Source of the DNA: Dasypus novemcinctus
Taxonomy: Eukaryota; Chordata; Mammalia; Cingulata; Dasypodidae
Assembly: GCF_030445035.2 (NCBI RefSeq)
Contig: NC_080702.1
Coordinates: 23,943,652-24,007,651, forward strand
Length of the DNA: 64,000 bases
Direction: 5' to 3'
In this document: piece by piece, positions 9,953 through 22,930 of the stretch
Layout of the letters: each line of letters opens with the position of its first letter
Numbering within the stretch: position 1 is the stretch's first letter
The notes under the pieces: model-generated
What the model was told of the DNA's origin: nothing
Seen by the model: the letters and a program-made list of their open reading frames with translations, nothing else
Database searches by the model: none
Program-made: the position numbers and the translations under genes

Positions 9953-11262
9953 AATATAAACCATAATGTAAACTCAAATGGAACCATGTTTGAAAGCTAT
10001 TGTTTCAATATCTGTACATTAGCTGCAGCAAATAAAATATGATCATGTAAAAAGATCATTGCTGGGGAAGGGACAAAATGTTTGATGTTGGATTTTGGGA
10101 GTACCATATACTGTATATGTGAATTACTGTGATCTAAAACTTTTGTGAAGACAAACTTAATAATTAGGGAAAAAAGAAAAGAAAGGGTGTAGGCACTGAG
10201 GAAAAAATGGAAGAAATTGCCTTGCCTCTCTTCCTATAGGGCAACACTTATTGGAGGGATGAAAGGCAAAACATCAAAAAGAAAGCTTTTTCATTTTTTT
10301 CATTTTTTGAAACCCCAACTTATTTTTACTTTATTTAATTTTTCTAAATTAGTATGTATTCTATATCTAACCTTTAAACTCTTTTCTATATTCCATTTTA
10401 GTATTAATGGAACCTGGCAGTGTATTAGGCTTCATTTTTTTTTTTTTTTGTAGTATTAACAATAGTCCATATTTTATTTTTTTTATTGACTTTGTAATAA
10501 TATTACATTAAAAATATATATGTGAGGTCCCATTCAACCCCACCCCCCCCACCCCCCCTCTCCCCCCCCCCAACAACACTCGTTCCCATCATCATGACAC
10601 ATCCATTGGATTTGGTAAGTACATCTTTGGGCACCTCTGCACCTCATAGACAATGGTCCACATCATGGCCCATACTCTCCTCCATTCCATCCAGTGGGCC
10701 CTGTGAGGATTTACAATGTCCGGTGATTACCTCTGAAGCACCATCCAGGGCAGCTCCATGTCCCAAAGACGCCTCCACCTCTCATCTCTTCCTGCCTTTC
10801 CCCATACCCATCGTCCACCATGTCCACTTTTCCCAATCCAATGCCACCTCTTCTATGTGGACATTGGATTGGTTGTGTCCATTGCACCTCTATGTCAAGA
10901 GGAGGCTCAGATTCCACCTGGATGCTGGATGCAATCCTCCCATTTTCAGTTGTAATCACTCTAGGCTCCATGGTGTGGTGGTTGTCCTTCTTCAACTCCA
11001 TCTTAGCTGAGTGTGGTAAGTCCAATAGATCAGATTGTAGGTGCTGGAGTCTGTTGAGGCTCAGGACCTGGCTATCACATTGTCAGTCCAGAGATTCAAA
11101 TCCCCTAAATATATCTTAAACCTTCATTTTTTAAGAAGTTTTGGACCACAGAGAGGTTCAACTATGGAAGGGGAGGAACACTGGTGTTGTGTGTTATTGA
11201 CAGGGGGCACATGGTTGTGACGGAGTTCTCCAGGCCATATATACAGGATACATAAAAATATT
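9953..11262 (+). mobile_element. LINE-1 3' UTR middle part, plus strand (inverted 5' segment)
   Basis: Plus-oriented blocks 'ctattgtttcaatatctgta' through 'gttctccaggccatatatac'. These lie just upstream, in L1 order, of the minus segment at 8118-9524, with about 170 nt missing. This is the arrangement expected from twin priming. It is interrupted by a separate insertion at 10441-11121. Confidence 0.7.
10441..11121 (-). mobile_element. 5'-truncated LINE-1 3' fragment, minus strand
   Basis: Only the last ~0.65 kb of the L1 3' region, with its tail at the low end, inserted in the plus-strand copy. The target-site duplication is cttcatttttt at 10430-10440 and 11122-11132. Open frames here (for example 10522-11010 plus) are in L1 3' UTR sequence and are not considered genes. 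A C-rich run lies at about 10545-10572. Confidence 0.8.
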
Positions 11263-13312
11263 TGTATTTTACACTCTCCCACAGTCTATTCAGTGACTTA
11301 TAGCCAGATATATAATGTCCAGCATCTGTCCCTTCAATATCATTTAGGACAACACCAATTCCAAAAAATCCCCCACATCAAATCTCTTCTTCCCTCTTCC
11401 TGCCCTTTGCAACTACTATGGCCACTGTCACCACATCAGTGATACAATTTCTTCTTTTGCTAGAGTCACAATAGTTCTTTAGTTGAATACCAGTAATTCC
11501 ACTCTAATCATTTTTATTCCTCATCCTGTGGACTCTGGGATGGTGATATTCATTCCACCTCTAAATCAAGAGGAGGCTTAAATCCCACATGGCTGATGGA
11601 TGTGAATCTTCTGCTAGCAGTTCTAGGCATTCTCAGTTCCCTGTTGTGGTGGTTAACCATCTTCACTTCCCTGTTATCAGACCTTGGTATGTTCAATGAC
11701 TGGAAGAGTAGGAGTTGTGACTCTGCTGAGACTCAGGGCCCAGCTAGCACATGTCCAGAGATTCAAGCCTCCTGAGTATGTGTCACCCCAGTGCCAACCA
11801 CAGGTTGAGTAAAAGTGACAGAAGAGACATGTGTAGAAAGGTCATATCTGAGTTCAGCTCCATCACACTCAGGAACACAAATTCCAAAGTAGATTTCACT
11901 GACAAAGCATTGAAGTCCAGAGTCATCTGCCATGATCTTGCAACCTGTGTGTCTGAGGACACACCAGTACCTGGGGTTGTATCTACTTTGGCAGTCTCTG
12001 TGACCCTGCTGCAATGTGCATAAGTGCAACCCTCCGATAACCTCCAAACTCATTTTGAAGTCTCTTAGCCATAAAAATCTTATCATTCCCACCTTTTATT
12101 CAAGGTATTTTTCTGTTTGGGCATCACCAGTTGGTGATTGGTAGTACTTCCTTGGTGCCAGTAGGCTCATCCCCATGAGTCATGTCCCACACTGGGTGGA
12201 AATTTGTATGCTGAGTTTAGCTTAGAGTGTGGTCTCTTTTGAGCAATGTAGGAGCTCTCAGGGGGTAAATCTTAGGCAAACTGCAGCTTTAGGCCTAGCT
12301 GAAATTTCAAGCACCCTGGTTTATATGCATAGTTATCAGTATCAAGGACTCATAATTGGACCCTTTTTCTACACTTGTCTTGCCCTTGCACTTGGTGAAT
12401 TGTTCTTCCATTGGGGAATGTGACAGAGCTCCTCTGGCTAGAAATTTAGCACTCTCTAAGTTGTCATTTGTAACTCTAACTACTATGAAAACACCCAATG
12501 AATATGCAAAGATATTTATATACTCTATATAAATGCCTTGAAGAACTCCCTCTCAATCATGTGTCCTCCTTCAATTACACCCCACACCAGGGTTCCTCCT
12601 CTGACATAGTTGAATCATTCAGTGATCCAAAACTTCTTCATAAATGAAGCTGAATATATTGCCAGTTCAAACAGAAGGAAAGTGAAATAGTAATGATAGT
12701 TTAAAGTTACAATTATAATAAAAACTAATTTGGAAAAACTAAAATAAAGTAAAAATAAATTGGGGCATTAAAAATGAAAAATATCAAAAAAATTTTGTTT
12801 TTGATGTTTTGCTGTCATCACCGTAATAGATATTGCCCTTTATATACAATGGCAAGGCAATTTCTTTCATTCCTTCCTCAGTGTCTACATCCTCTTTTTT
12901 TAATTTTTAATTTTGTCTTCAAAAAGGTTTAAATCACAGGAAAGTCACATATACAATATAGAAGACTCCCATATATCCCACATTGAACCATTTTACCCCT
13001 TCCCCAGCAATGATCACTTTACATGTTCATGTTATATTTGCTGCAGCTGATGTACAGATATTGAAACATAGCTACCAATCATAGTTCCATTTTCATTTAC
13101 ATTATGGTTTATCTTTTAGACTGTATACTTTTTAAAATGTTTAGTTACATTAGGCTTTACACTATAGTTTACATTTTATTATATACACTTTTATAAATTT
13201 TTGGTAAAATTTAACATGTCCTATATTGATCATCGTGCTATCTTTTGCTCCCTAGTTACCCTGCTTTTATCTATTCTATTCCTCTCTCCCCCTTCCCCCA
13301 GGGCCCACAGCA
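11263..13312 (-). mobile_element. L1-A, 3' UTR segment, minus strand
   Basis: Colinear with the 3' UTR of L1-C from its proximal purine-rich part (13312, 'gggcccacag') through the 'gctgcagctgatgtacagat' block (near 13040) and 'tcctcagtgtctacatcc' (near 12876) to about 250 bp short of the 3' end (11263). At 13312 it abuts ORF2 sequence in the opposite orientation. Confidence 0.75.
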
Positions 13313-15790
13313 AAACAAAATAAGAAATGAGAAAGGGGATATCACCACTAAACCCAGAGAATTCAAGACTATCATAAGAAAATACTTTGACAAACTATAT
13401 GCCAAAAAGAAGTACAATTTAGAGGAAAAGGACAAATTCCTAGGAACATATGAGCAGCCAACAGTGATGAAAAAAGAAATTGATGATCTCAACAAAACAA
13501 ACACAAGTAAGTTGATAGAATCAGTCATTAAAAACCTCCCAAATTAATAGAGTCCTTGGCTAGATGGTTTCACAGGTGAACTCAACCAAACATTCCAGAA
13601 AGAACTAATACCAATCTTTCTAAAACTCTTTGAAAATATTGAACCAGAAGGAACATTGCCTAACTCATTCAATGATGCCAGCCTTACCCTAATACCAATG
13701 CCAAACAAATACACCACAAGAAAGGAAAATTATGGACCAATCTCCCTAATGCACCTAGATGTGAAAATCCTCAACAAAATATTTGCTATTCATATTCAAC
13801 AACACATTAAATAAATTTTGTACCATGACCAAGTGGATTTCATCCCTGGTATGCAATGGTGTTTCAACATAAGAAAATGAATCAATGTAATACACCACAT
13901 AAAAAGATCAAAGGAAAAAAAATCACATGATCATATCTGTAGATGCTGGAAAAGCATTTGACAAAATACAGCACCCTTTCTTGATAAAAACACTGCAAAA
14001 GATAAGAATAGAAGGAAACTATCTGAACATGATAAAGGGTATATATGAGAAACCTACTGCTAACATTATTTACAAGGGTGAAATCCTAAAAATTTTCCTT
14101 CTGAGATCAGTAACAAGACAAGGATGCCCACTATCACCCATCCTTTTTAATATTGTGTTAGTTCTTGCTCAAGCACTGAGGCAAGAATCAGATATAAAAG
14201 GCATCCAAATTGGAAAGGAAGAAGTAAAAATTTCACTATTGGCAGATGATATGTATGATACATAGAAAGCCATGAGAAATCTCACAACAAAGCTTCTAGA
14301 ACTTATAAATTATTTCAGTGAAGTCACAGGTTATAAGATCAATGTGCAAAAATCAGTAGCATTTCTGTACACAAATAATGAGCAATCTGAGAAGGAAAGC
14401 AATAAACAAATTCCATTTATAATAGTTAGTTTAAAAAAATCAAATAGCTAGGAATAAACTTAACTGAAGATGTAAAAGACTAACACAGAAAATTACCCAA
14501 CACTATTAAAGGAAATCAAAAGAGACATAAATAAATGGAAGAATATTCCCTGTTCATGGATAGGAACTCTAAATATAATTAAGACATCTATCCTACCAAA
14601 ACTGAACTACATATTTATTGCAATCCCATCCCAATAAAAATCAAAACAGCATTTTTTTTTAACAAACTAGGAAAACTAACTATGAAATTTATTTGGAAAG
14701 GGAAGAGGCCCCAAACATCCAAAGACCTATTGAAAAAGAAAATGAAATTGAAGAAAACACACTACCTGGCTTCAAAACATACTACAAGTCTACAGTGGTC
14801 AAAACAGCATGGTATTGACACAAGGACAGATACACTGACCAAATGAACTGAATTGAGAGTTCTGATATTGATCCTCATACACATTCATCTGATATTCTAG
14901 AAGACCACCAAGCTCACTCAGCTGGGACAGAATGGCCTCTCCAACAAATGTTGCTTAGAGAACTGGATATCCATATGTAAAAGAATGAAAGAGGATTACC
15001 ATCCCACACCTTATACAAAAATCAACACAAGATGGACCAAAGATTTAAATATAAGATCCAAGACCATAAAGCCCTTCGAATACAATATAGGGAAGCATCT
15101 ACAGGATCGTGTAATAGAAAGTGGTTTTATGAACTTCACACCCAAAGCATGAGCAGCAAAAGAACAAACAGATAAATGGGATTTCTCAAAATTAAAGCCT
15201 TTTGCACCTCAAAGCAGTTTGTCAAGAAAGTGAAAAGAGAGCTTACCCAATGGGAGAAAATATTTGGTAACCATATATCAGATTGGAGACTAATATCCTG
15301 CATATATAAATAATTCCTATGTCTCAAAAATAAAAAAAATAAACAACCCACTTAACAAATGAGCACAAGATTTAAAAAGTTGCTTCTCCGAAGAAGAAAT
15401 ACAAATGGCTAAAAAGCACATGAAAAATGCTCAAAATCACTAGCTATTAGGGAAATGCAAATCAAAAATACAATGAGATAACATCTTACTCCCATTAAAC
15501 TGGTGGCTATTAATAAAACATAAGGTTATAAGTGCTGGAGAAAATGTGAAGGAATAGGAACACTCATCCACTGCTGGTAGGAATGCAGAAGGATACAGCC
15601 ATTCTGGAGGACAGTTTTGTGGTTCCTCAAAAACATGTCTAATTTCCTCAGAAGAATGGATAAACAAAATGTTGTATATACATACAATGGAATACTATCA
15701 GTTGTAAGAAGGAATACAATACAAACACATGGGATAACATGGATGAATCTTGAGGACCTCGAAAGCAGCTAGGCACTGAAGGACAAATAC
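13313..15790 (+). pseudogene. LINE-1 ORF2 fragment (RT and C-terminal part)
   Basis: ORF2 of L1 encodes an endonuclease and reverse transcriptase. Here the endonuclease is absent. The longest frame (13927-14265) has the palm motifs: [14 protein letters not shown] with the first catalytic Asp, RQGCPLSP, and L-A-D-D-M at 14239-14253 in place of the usual FADDM. The two Asp residues are kept, but a stop follows seven residues later. The remainder, including the Cys-rich C-terminal region and the stop near 15.8 kb, is split by many stops and frameshifts. Confidence 0.8.
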
Positions 15791-16445
15791 TACATGACTT
15801 CTCTGATATGAAATAAGTAAACCACGCTGTCTCAGAGAGCTAGAGACTGGATGATGGGCTTAAGGAAATTGGGGCGGGGGGAGGGAGAAAGGTTTTGAGT
15901 TCATATCTACATGGGTGAAATCTATGATAAAGTGGAGGTAAGTAGTTATGCAGGAAAGGGATAAGATGTAGGCATAGGAATACTATTTGGTGGGCATTGC
16001 AGGCTTATGGGGTGCTAGGGTTTGGGGGATGGGTCATATGGCCAAGGGAATTGGGAGAGGTTTGAAGGGAGAACCTGAACATGGGAGATTATCAGGTATG
16101 TATTTGAAACTGTAGTGTTGAGAAAACTCTTTAGAAAATATAATAAGGAAGGATTACTTGTTTAAGGTGCTTAATGGGTGGCATCTGGCACAGGGGCTGG
16201 CTTCTAGGGAGTGTGTGAGTATTCATCTTGTCCTAGTGTGTTATATCATTGGGTGGAGATCCATACAATAAGGGGAAAGGTGGGCCAACTTTCTGTGGAG
16301 GCCTGATGTTCTTAAACATAAGGAAGGGTGTCTCTCAAGAGAATTGGTGGCTCCCAATGTGGGAGGACAATCTAGTGTGTCAAACCCTCAGCATTATTGC
16401 AAGTATCTGTGAATCTGGTCCTTCAAGCAGTAAAATCATTTTAAC
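13313..16445 (+). mobile_element. L1-A, inverted 5' segment: ORF2 RT to proximal 3' UTR
   Basis: The plus-strand L1 starts inside ORF2, upstream of the RT palm, and runs through the ORF2 C terminus into the 3' UTR. It ends at 'ccttcaagcagtaaaatcat', about 25 nt before the L1 point where the minus segment (13312) begins. The two pieces therefore make a near-continuous L1 with the 5' part inverted. Confidence 0.8.
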
Positions 16446-17299
16446 TGCATTTTAATGGAATACATGTTGTATCTAATCAGTAGATAACCGATAATTTTTA
16501 AATTGTTATTACATCTAAAATGAACAAGGCAGATTGCCTATAGCAATGAGTGTATTTTCATGGAATTGAAATAATACACATCAATGAATGCATTTCTTTT
16601 CCTTTTCCTTTTATCATATATTTATGTAGTTTTCTGTTTTCTTAATTTAACTTACCAATTGTTTGATTATTTTTAAAATTATTTTCTAAGGTAAAATTCT
16701 GTTTTCCTTAGAGCTACTTAGTACATATTTTCTAAAATCTTGAAATATATCTTAATCATTAATATTCATTCCTTCCTGTACATTAATAAATCCAATAATT
16801 AGATATGTAGAAATATGTTATGGTCTTATTTTCTTAAAAGAATTTCATTCCAATTATACCCAAGTATGTTCCTAATTTACAAAGCTATTGTATTTTGAAT
16901 GTTCCTTCATTTTGTTTTTAGTTTCAACTTTGTTATTATATGATCATGAAGTATAAATTGAACAATTATTAAGTATGGAATTTAGTGAGGTTTTCTAAGT
17001 GATTGTATCATGTAAGAGCCTTTCATGTGAATCAACAGAAAGTTTAAGTAAAATTAGCTTACTTATAAGACATTTATTGACAAATAGAAATGGAACACCA
17101 TAAGTACACAAGACTCAGTTTGATTCATCCTAGTGGGTATGGATCACTTTCTGTATAGGTCCCTTAGTTCTGCCTTTTAAATTCACCAAGTGTTTTCTCA
17201 AACTCTTGAGAAGATGGTCCTCCAAGTGATTGCTGATTTCTATCTTTGTCCCCACACTTTCCAATCTTTACTCAACAACCAGAACAACGTTTTCTTTTT

Positions 17300-18186
17300 T
17301 TTTTCCAAATTCTACTCAATTTATTCATTTTTTAAAAAGATATACAATTAAAAAAATATAAAGTCCCCATTCACCCCCATCACTCCCACCCCACCACTCC
17401 CCCCACAACAACACTCTTCCCCATCATCATGGCACATCCATTGCGTCTGGTGAGTACATCTCTGGGCATCGCTGCACCCCATGTTCCGTGTTCCACACCA
17501 TAGCCCACACTTTCCCATGTTCCATCTAGTGGACCATGGGAGGACATACAACATCCGGCAATTGTCCCTGGGGCACCACCCAGGACAACTCCAAGTCCCG
17601 AGAATGCCTCCACATCTCTTCTCTTCCTCCCCTTCCCCGCACCCAGCAGCCACCATGGCCACTTTTTCCACACCAGTGCCACATTTTCTCGATTATTAAC
17701 CACAATAGTTCATGAATAAAATATCATTAAGTCCACTCTGATCCTTACTGTATTCCTCCTTCCTGTGGACCTTGGCTTGGTTGTGTCCATTCCACATCTA
17801 TGTCAAGAGGGGGTTTAGATTTCACATGGATATTGGATGCAATCCTGCTTTCAGTTGTAGGCATTCTAGGCTCCATGGTGTGGTGGTTGACATTCTTCAA
17901 CTCCATGTTAGCTGAGTCGAGTAAGTCCAATAAATCAGAATGTAGGAGCTGAAGTCTGTTGAGGTCAGGGCCTAGCTATCATATTGTCAGTCCAGAGATT
18001 CAAATCCCCTAGATATATCTTAAGCCCCAGCACCAACTACAATTCCAGTAAAGTATCATGAAAGGCTTGTGAAAAGAGATCCCATCTGAGTCCAGCTCCA
18101 TCACACAGAAACACCAGCTCCAAAGAAGGGCCAACTGACATGGCAGTGAACCCAATCTGCCATTATATTGGGCTTCACTTTTCAGG
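17300..18186 (-). mobile_element. 5'-truncated LINE-1 3' fragment private to copy A
   Basis: Last ~0.85 kb of the L1 3' region, minus strand, with a 14-bp target-site duplication, aacgttttcttttt, at 17286-17299 and 18187-18200. Copy B has no insertion at the matching place (near 57560), so it was probably inserted after the duplication. Confidence 0.9.
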
Positions 18187-18812
18187 AACGTTTTCTTTTT
18201 AAACATGGCAGATTCATGTCACTTTTCCTCTCACATCTCTCAAAATAGCTTCCCATGTTATTCTACATACAACCCAAGGATGTTATAATGGCCCAAAGAA
18301 CTTTACTGTCTCACCCCCTGCTACTTCTCCTCATTCACTCTGAACCAAACACAGTGGTACTTTGAAGTCCCCAAGCTTTGCAACTGCAGAATTGGCACCT
18401 ACCACTTCTTTATTTCCTCTTAGGGTCCACATGGGTCACTCTATAGCCTCCGTCATGTCCCTCCTTAGCAGTTCCTTAGCACATACATTTTCTGAGTCAT
18501 GACATGGAAAATATGTTCATAAGCTTCTGTTCATTTAACTGGCTGTATTTTTCTCCACAAAGTTATTATGCATCTATCTGTTATATATCTATTTATCTGA
18601 AACAGAATTTAAGCCTCTGAGAATTAATGTTATCTTATTCATCTCTATTTCTAAAACCAAAAATAGTAGATGATATATAAAGCACAATAAATATTTATTT
18701 ATTGAATAAATTAGTGTAGCACTTATGTGTTTTATATCATATAAAACCACAACATGATAGGGAAAGCATTATTTCTGGAAGCCATCTCAGTTGAAAGGAA
18801 ATCTTTCCTTTT

Positions 18813-18905
18813 TTGTTCCCTCTCCTCTCCCTCTCCCTCTCCCTTTCCCTCTCCCTTTCCCTCTCCCTCTCCCTCTTCCTCTCTTGACTTCTCCCTCTCC
18901 ATCTC
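18813..18905. repeat. (CCCTCT)n-type pyrimidine repeat
   Basis: About 90 bp of ccctct/ccctttc repeats on the plus strand. The matching region of copy B (58155-58206) is also pyrimidine-rich but not a regular array, so the array expanded in copy A. Confidence 0.9.
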
Positions 18906-20837
18906 TGCAGTGATTGTGTGCATTTTCTAAAAGACCTCCAGAAAATTAACCTAGTTCACATTCATTTTAACTTGCTCCTTTGTCTACTTGAATGTCAATT
19001 GTTGGCAAGTAAGGATGCAATTATCTAAAGCAAGTTAGACATCAACTTAGCATTGAGTTTCAGTTATTTTTATCTGTGAGGCATAGGAAGGGGTGCTATC
19101 CTGAGTAAACTGGAATTATTTTAGGAAGAAAGAAAGTTAGAATGAATGTCAGATAAGGAAACAATTGTCACTATAGCCAGCTTATTTAAGGATCAAATTT
19201 TTGTTTAGTTTAAACAATAAAATAATATTCAATAAGGAATATCAGTATGTCTATTCCTCCTCAGTTTTTGTAAACTTGTTACCTATTTCTGTGACTGAGA
19301 TAGTAGTTTATATTTTTCTTTGCAACATTAGCGTTTTCTAATAACAATGCCAAATTTATCAAAGAGCATTGTACATTAGAGTGTCAAGACTGGTGAGATC
19401 TCAATATATCATTTAAGAAAGCTCCCTTCCTCTTATCTTTCTTATCGTAATGGGTAGAGTATTTGGAAAGCCACTGAAAGAAGTCTGAGGAATGTATCAT
19501 TGCACATTGGATTGCAAATTTACTGTAGAGTATTTTTTCTGTCTATGGCTCATAGTTAACACTGCCTTATGCCCATGGTGTGGTGGATATCATGTGTCCA
19601 ATAATATCTTCATGTGGAAGCACAGATCATGTAACCAGATCCATCTGGTTATATTTTCCACTTGAATCTTCCTATTTTATTGGGATAATACTTTATTTTG
19701 TTATAATTCCTGTCTTACAGAAAAGATAAAAGAAAAGTACAAGGAAATAAAGGTTTCCATTTGCTTGTGTATATACATATATATTTTTCTGAAACATTTT
19801 AGAATTAGCTTAAGATCTTTTATTTTATTCTTCACTAAATAATTTACTATGAATTTCAATGACTGATATTCATTTATGATGTCAAGTGCAATTTTAAAAA
19901 TCACAGAACAACATTTTTACTATGCTATCCTTTAGGGTTCATGTTTAAATTCTATTGTCTTAGTATTTTCGCAGGTATTTTTCCTCATATATGATAAAAT
20001 TCAGAACAATGCATTGTATTTGTTCTTATGGATTTATATTGACCTTGAAACTACCAGTTTCTCAAAGGTTTTGACCTTTCTTGACCTTGGATATTCTTGA
20101 AACAGAGTTAGTTTATTGAATGTTCCTTCATTTATAATTTCTGAAATTTCTTATGGATTATATCTAAATTAGGCATTTGAGAAGGATTATCGCAGAAGTG
20201 ATTCTGTATCCAAGGGCATTATATATTAGATAGCATATAATGTTCATTTGTCCCAATATTAATGATATTAACTATAATTACTTACTTTAGCTGATGTCTA
20301 TCAGGGATATCCACTGCAAAATTATATAGTTATTATTTCTACTTTGTAATTAAAAATTAATTTGTAGGAAGAAACAGATTTTGTAAATGCCTTGTTCCAT
20401 ATCATACATCATTTTTCCTTCTGTATTTATTCATTGTTATTCTACTGTAAGGAAGATTTCTCCCTTTTCTGCCATGTACTAATGTACTAATATACTCATT
20501 TATTTCATTTGTGGAGGTAAGGGCAGCAATTTTCATTTTATTTAATTACTGCTATTATCATTAAATTGTCTGAAATTTAGCCATTTTAGGAGTCCTTTAA
20601 CCTGTCTCCAATGACTTTTCATTAAGTCTCCCTCAAACTTTGAGAATTTACTTTCTTTTGTGATGGGGTATTGTGGGATCATTTTACACTTTACGTCTCT
20701 CAGCCCTGGAATCAAACTCTTCTCCAAAGATATCTGGTTCCTTTCGTTGGAAAATGATTAAGAAAAAACAGAACATGCACAGTAGGTGAGTTCATTGCTA
20801 TTGGAGGGTCAATGTTTCTAGGCCTTCTCAGTGGACA

Positions 20838-20985
20838 GGTATATATATCTATCTCTATATCTTTATATCTCTTCATCTATACTTAGGTCTCATCTATATA
20901 TCTATAAACACATATATCCATATCTACATATATATTTATATCTATATCTAATTTTATATAAGCATATTTATATATATTAAAAATA
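20838..20985. repeat. TA/TC-rich low-complexity tract
   Basis: tatatctatc-type repeats, matched by a similar tract at 60240-60415 in copy B. Confidence 0.8.
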
Positions 20986-21040
20986 AAAAGTTTGTGCTTT
21001 CATCTGTGATTCTAATGCAACATATCACAGAGTATACTAC

Positions 21041-21717
21041 TGCAACAGTTTGATATTATTTTATGAATTCCATAAAAACTTACAGATTATGTGTGTAAAC
21101 TGATCTATTCCTCTGGGCATGATACCATTAGATGTATTAAATTCAAAGGCTTTATGTTTACTCAATTAAATTAAGATTAGGGTTTTTATTCAACCATGTC
21201 AGTAGATTGTGACTCAGAGTTGAGTCTACACTCTCTTGGTGGGCTATATAAATGGATATTACTCAAGAACCGATATAGAAAAAAAAATACACAGAGGAAT
21301 AGGGAAAACTCCAAAGAAACAAAAGAGGAGAGAATTTAGTTTTGATGCTAAAGCCCTTGGGAGAGCTGAGCCATTTGCCTGATAGTTGACAATTGACCTT
21401 GTAAATTAAAAGAGCAGCTGAGCATGGAAAGAAATGAGCCCTATGCCAACCTACAGTTGAGATTGGGAAAAATTGGGCTCACAGAGCCTTAAGAGGAAAG
21501 AGGCAGGCTGAACCCTCACAGACTTTGCCTGCCAACATGCTTCAACATGTGGTAACAGAGTTTGATGAAGGAAGTTTGATGAATTGGTAAAAGAGTTTGA
21601 TGAATTGGATTCTTTAGAGTCTTGTAACTTTAAGCTTCTATCCCAAATAAACACTTTTTATACAAGTCAACAGATTTCTGATATTTCTCATTAGCATCCC
21701 TTTGACTGACTAATACA
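21041..21717 (+). repeat. Solo LTR, MaLR-like, plus orientation (copy A)
   Basis: Starts TGCAACAGTTTGATATTATT, has a TATAAA box near 21246, AATAAA near 21648, and ends CTGACTAATACA. It is a member of the same superfamily as the 3.0/6.1-kb LTRs but with a different middle. Flanking 5-mers actac (left) and atttc (right) each differ by one base from attac, the exact duplication around the copy B LTR at the homologous site. The two LTRs are in opposite orientation. Confidence 0.8.
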
Positions 21718-21949
21718 ATTTCATACCCTTTTCCACAAATTCATAATTGCCTTTTCCAACTGAGAGAAGCCTGTTTCTCATTACACTTAATGTATTTAGT
21801 CATTTTTATCAAGGCTATAACATACTTTTTTTTTTTTTTTCAGAATTGCTGACCTATAACACTGTAAAAGGCAGGCTTACTAAATGGAGTATATTTTAAT
21901 TTACATTTTTCTTTATTATTAAAAATGACCATACAGTATATATTATTTA

Positions 21950-22365
21950 TATAATGCTGGGTAACAAACCATCCCAAAACATAGCAATTTAAAACAACAC
22001 ATCACTTTCTCTAGTTCAGGTATGCAGGGGATTGATTGAGCAGTTGTGGTTCCACCTCTCATGAAGTCTCTGCATGCTTGACTGAACTGGATGATGAACT
22101 TCAAGTTGACTCATCCATGTGGCTTTAATAGGAGGCCTCATTTCTCTACACATGAGTCTCTCCACAGAACCAGTTGATTGTCTTATGACTTTCTGGCTGA
22201 TTTCCTCCAAAGCAAGTGATTGATGAGATTAAGGTGTAAGTTACAATTGGAAGGTTACATACAAACATTTCCACTGTATTCTATTTATCACACAAGGTGG
22301 CCATCCATTGTACAGTGATGGAGGAATCAAGAGCAAGGATCATTGGAGGGCATCTTGGAGTGAAA
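21950..22365. repeat. Ancient LTR-like interspersed repeat (copy A)
   Basis: Contains 'gggtaacaaaccatcccaaaa', 'tgaactggatgatgaacttc', 'cctctccacagaaccag'-like and 'gatcattggagggcatcttgg' blocks, familiar from old mammalian LTR repeats. I cannot name the family with certainty. The same blocks occur at 61270-61616 and 61910-61990 in copy B, split there by a later insertion. Confidence 0.6.
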
Positions 22366-22439
22366 AACATAAATATTAAATGTACATTCAGATGAATTTT
22401 GGCCCATGAACACATCTATGGAACTCACAGTGATATAAA

Positions 22440-22930
22440 GATGTAAAATATTAACCATCCCTCCAGAAAGTACTCATCTGCCCTTTCCCAGTCAATCTGA
22501 CCTCCCCAAAGCAACTGTTTTTGAATGATATTTTAACCTGTTTAAGTATTTCACATGTATGGGAATATATAATATGTATCCTTTTGTCCAGTTTCTTCTT
22601 TTACCTTTTGTTTAAAGATACATAGATCACACAAAATGAATGTATTTTTGGTACATGCTCCTTTTGATAGACATTTGACTTTTCCCCAGTTTTTAGCTAT
22701 TATTAAGATACCATGAACATTCATGTACAAGTTTTTTTCATAGGTTTTAATTTCTCTAGAATAGATATCTACAAGTAGAAATATTGATGATAGTATAGTT
22801 GTATGTTTCTCATTATAACAAACTAAATATTTATTTAAGGTGATTGTGCTACTTCATAATCCCAATAGCAAGATGTAGAAATTCAGTTTATTTTAGAAAC
22901 TCATCAACTTCATTTTTTATCTGTAGTTTA
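22440..22930 (-). mobile_element. Old L1M-like fragment, minus strand (copy A)
   Basis: Plus-strand text such as 'gctattattaagataccatg', 'aacattcatgtacaagtttt' and 'tttctctagaatagatatct' is the reverse complement of the C-terminal ORF2/3' part of old L1M elements. It is shared with copy B at 62090-62640, so it predates the duplication. Confidence 0.7.

Noticed and set aside
10545..10572. C-rich run as a possible i-motif/G-quadruplex site
   Set aside because: It is a lengthened form of the C-rich end common to this L1 3' region; nothing suggests function.
17348..17703. Two overlapping 107-codon minus frames
   Set aside because: Inside the terminal part of the L1 3' region. Two frames are open at once and other copies have stops, so base composition explains them.
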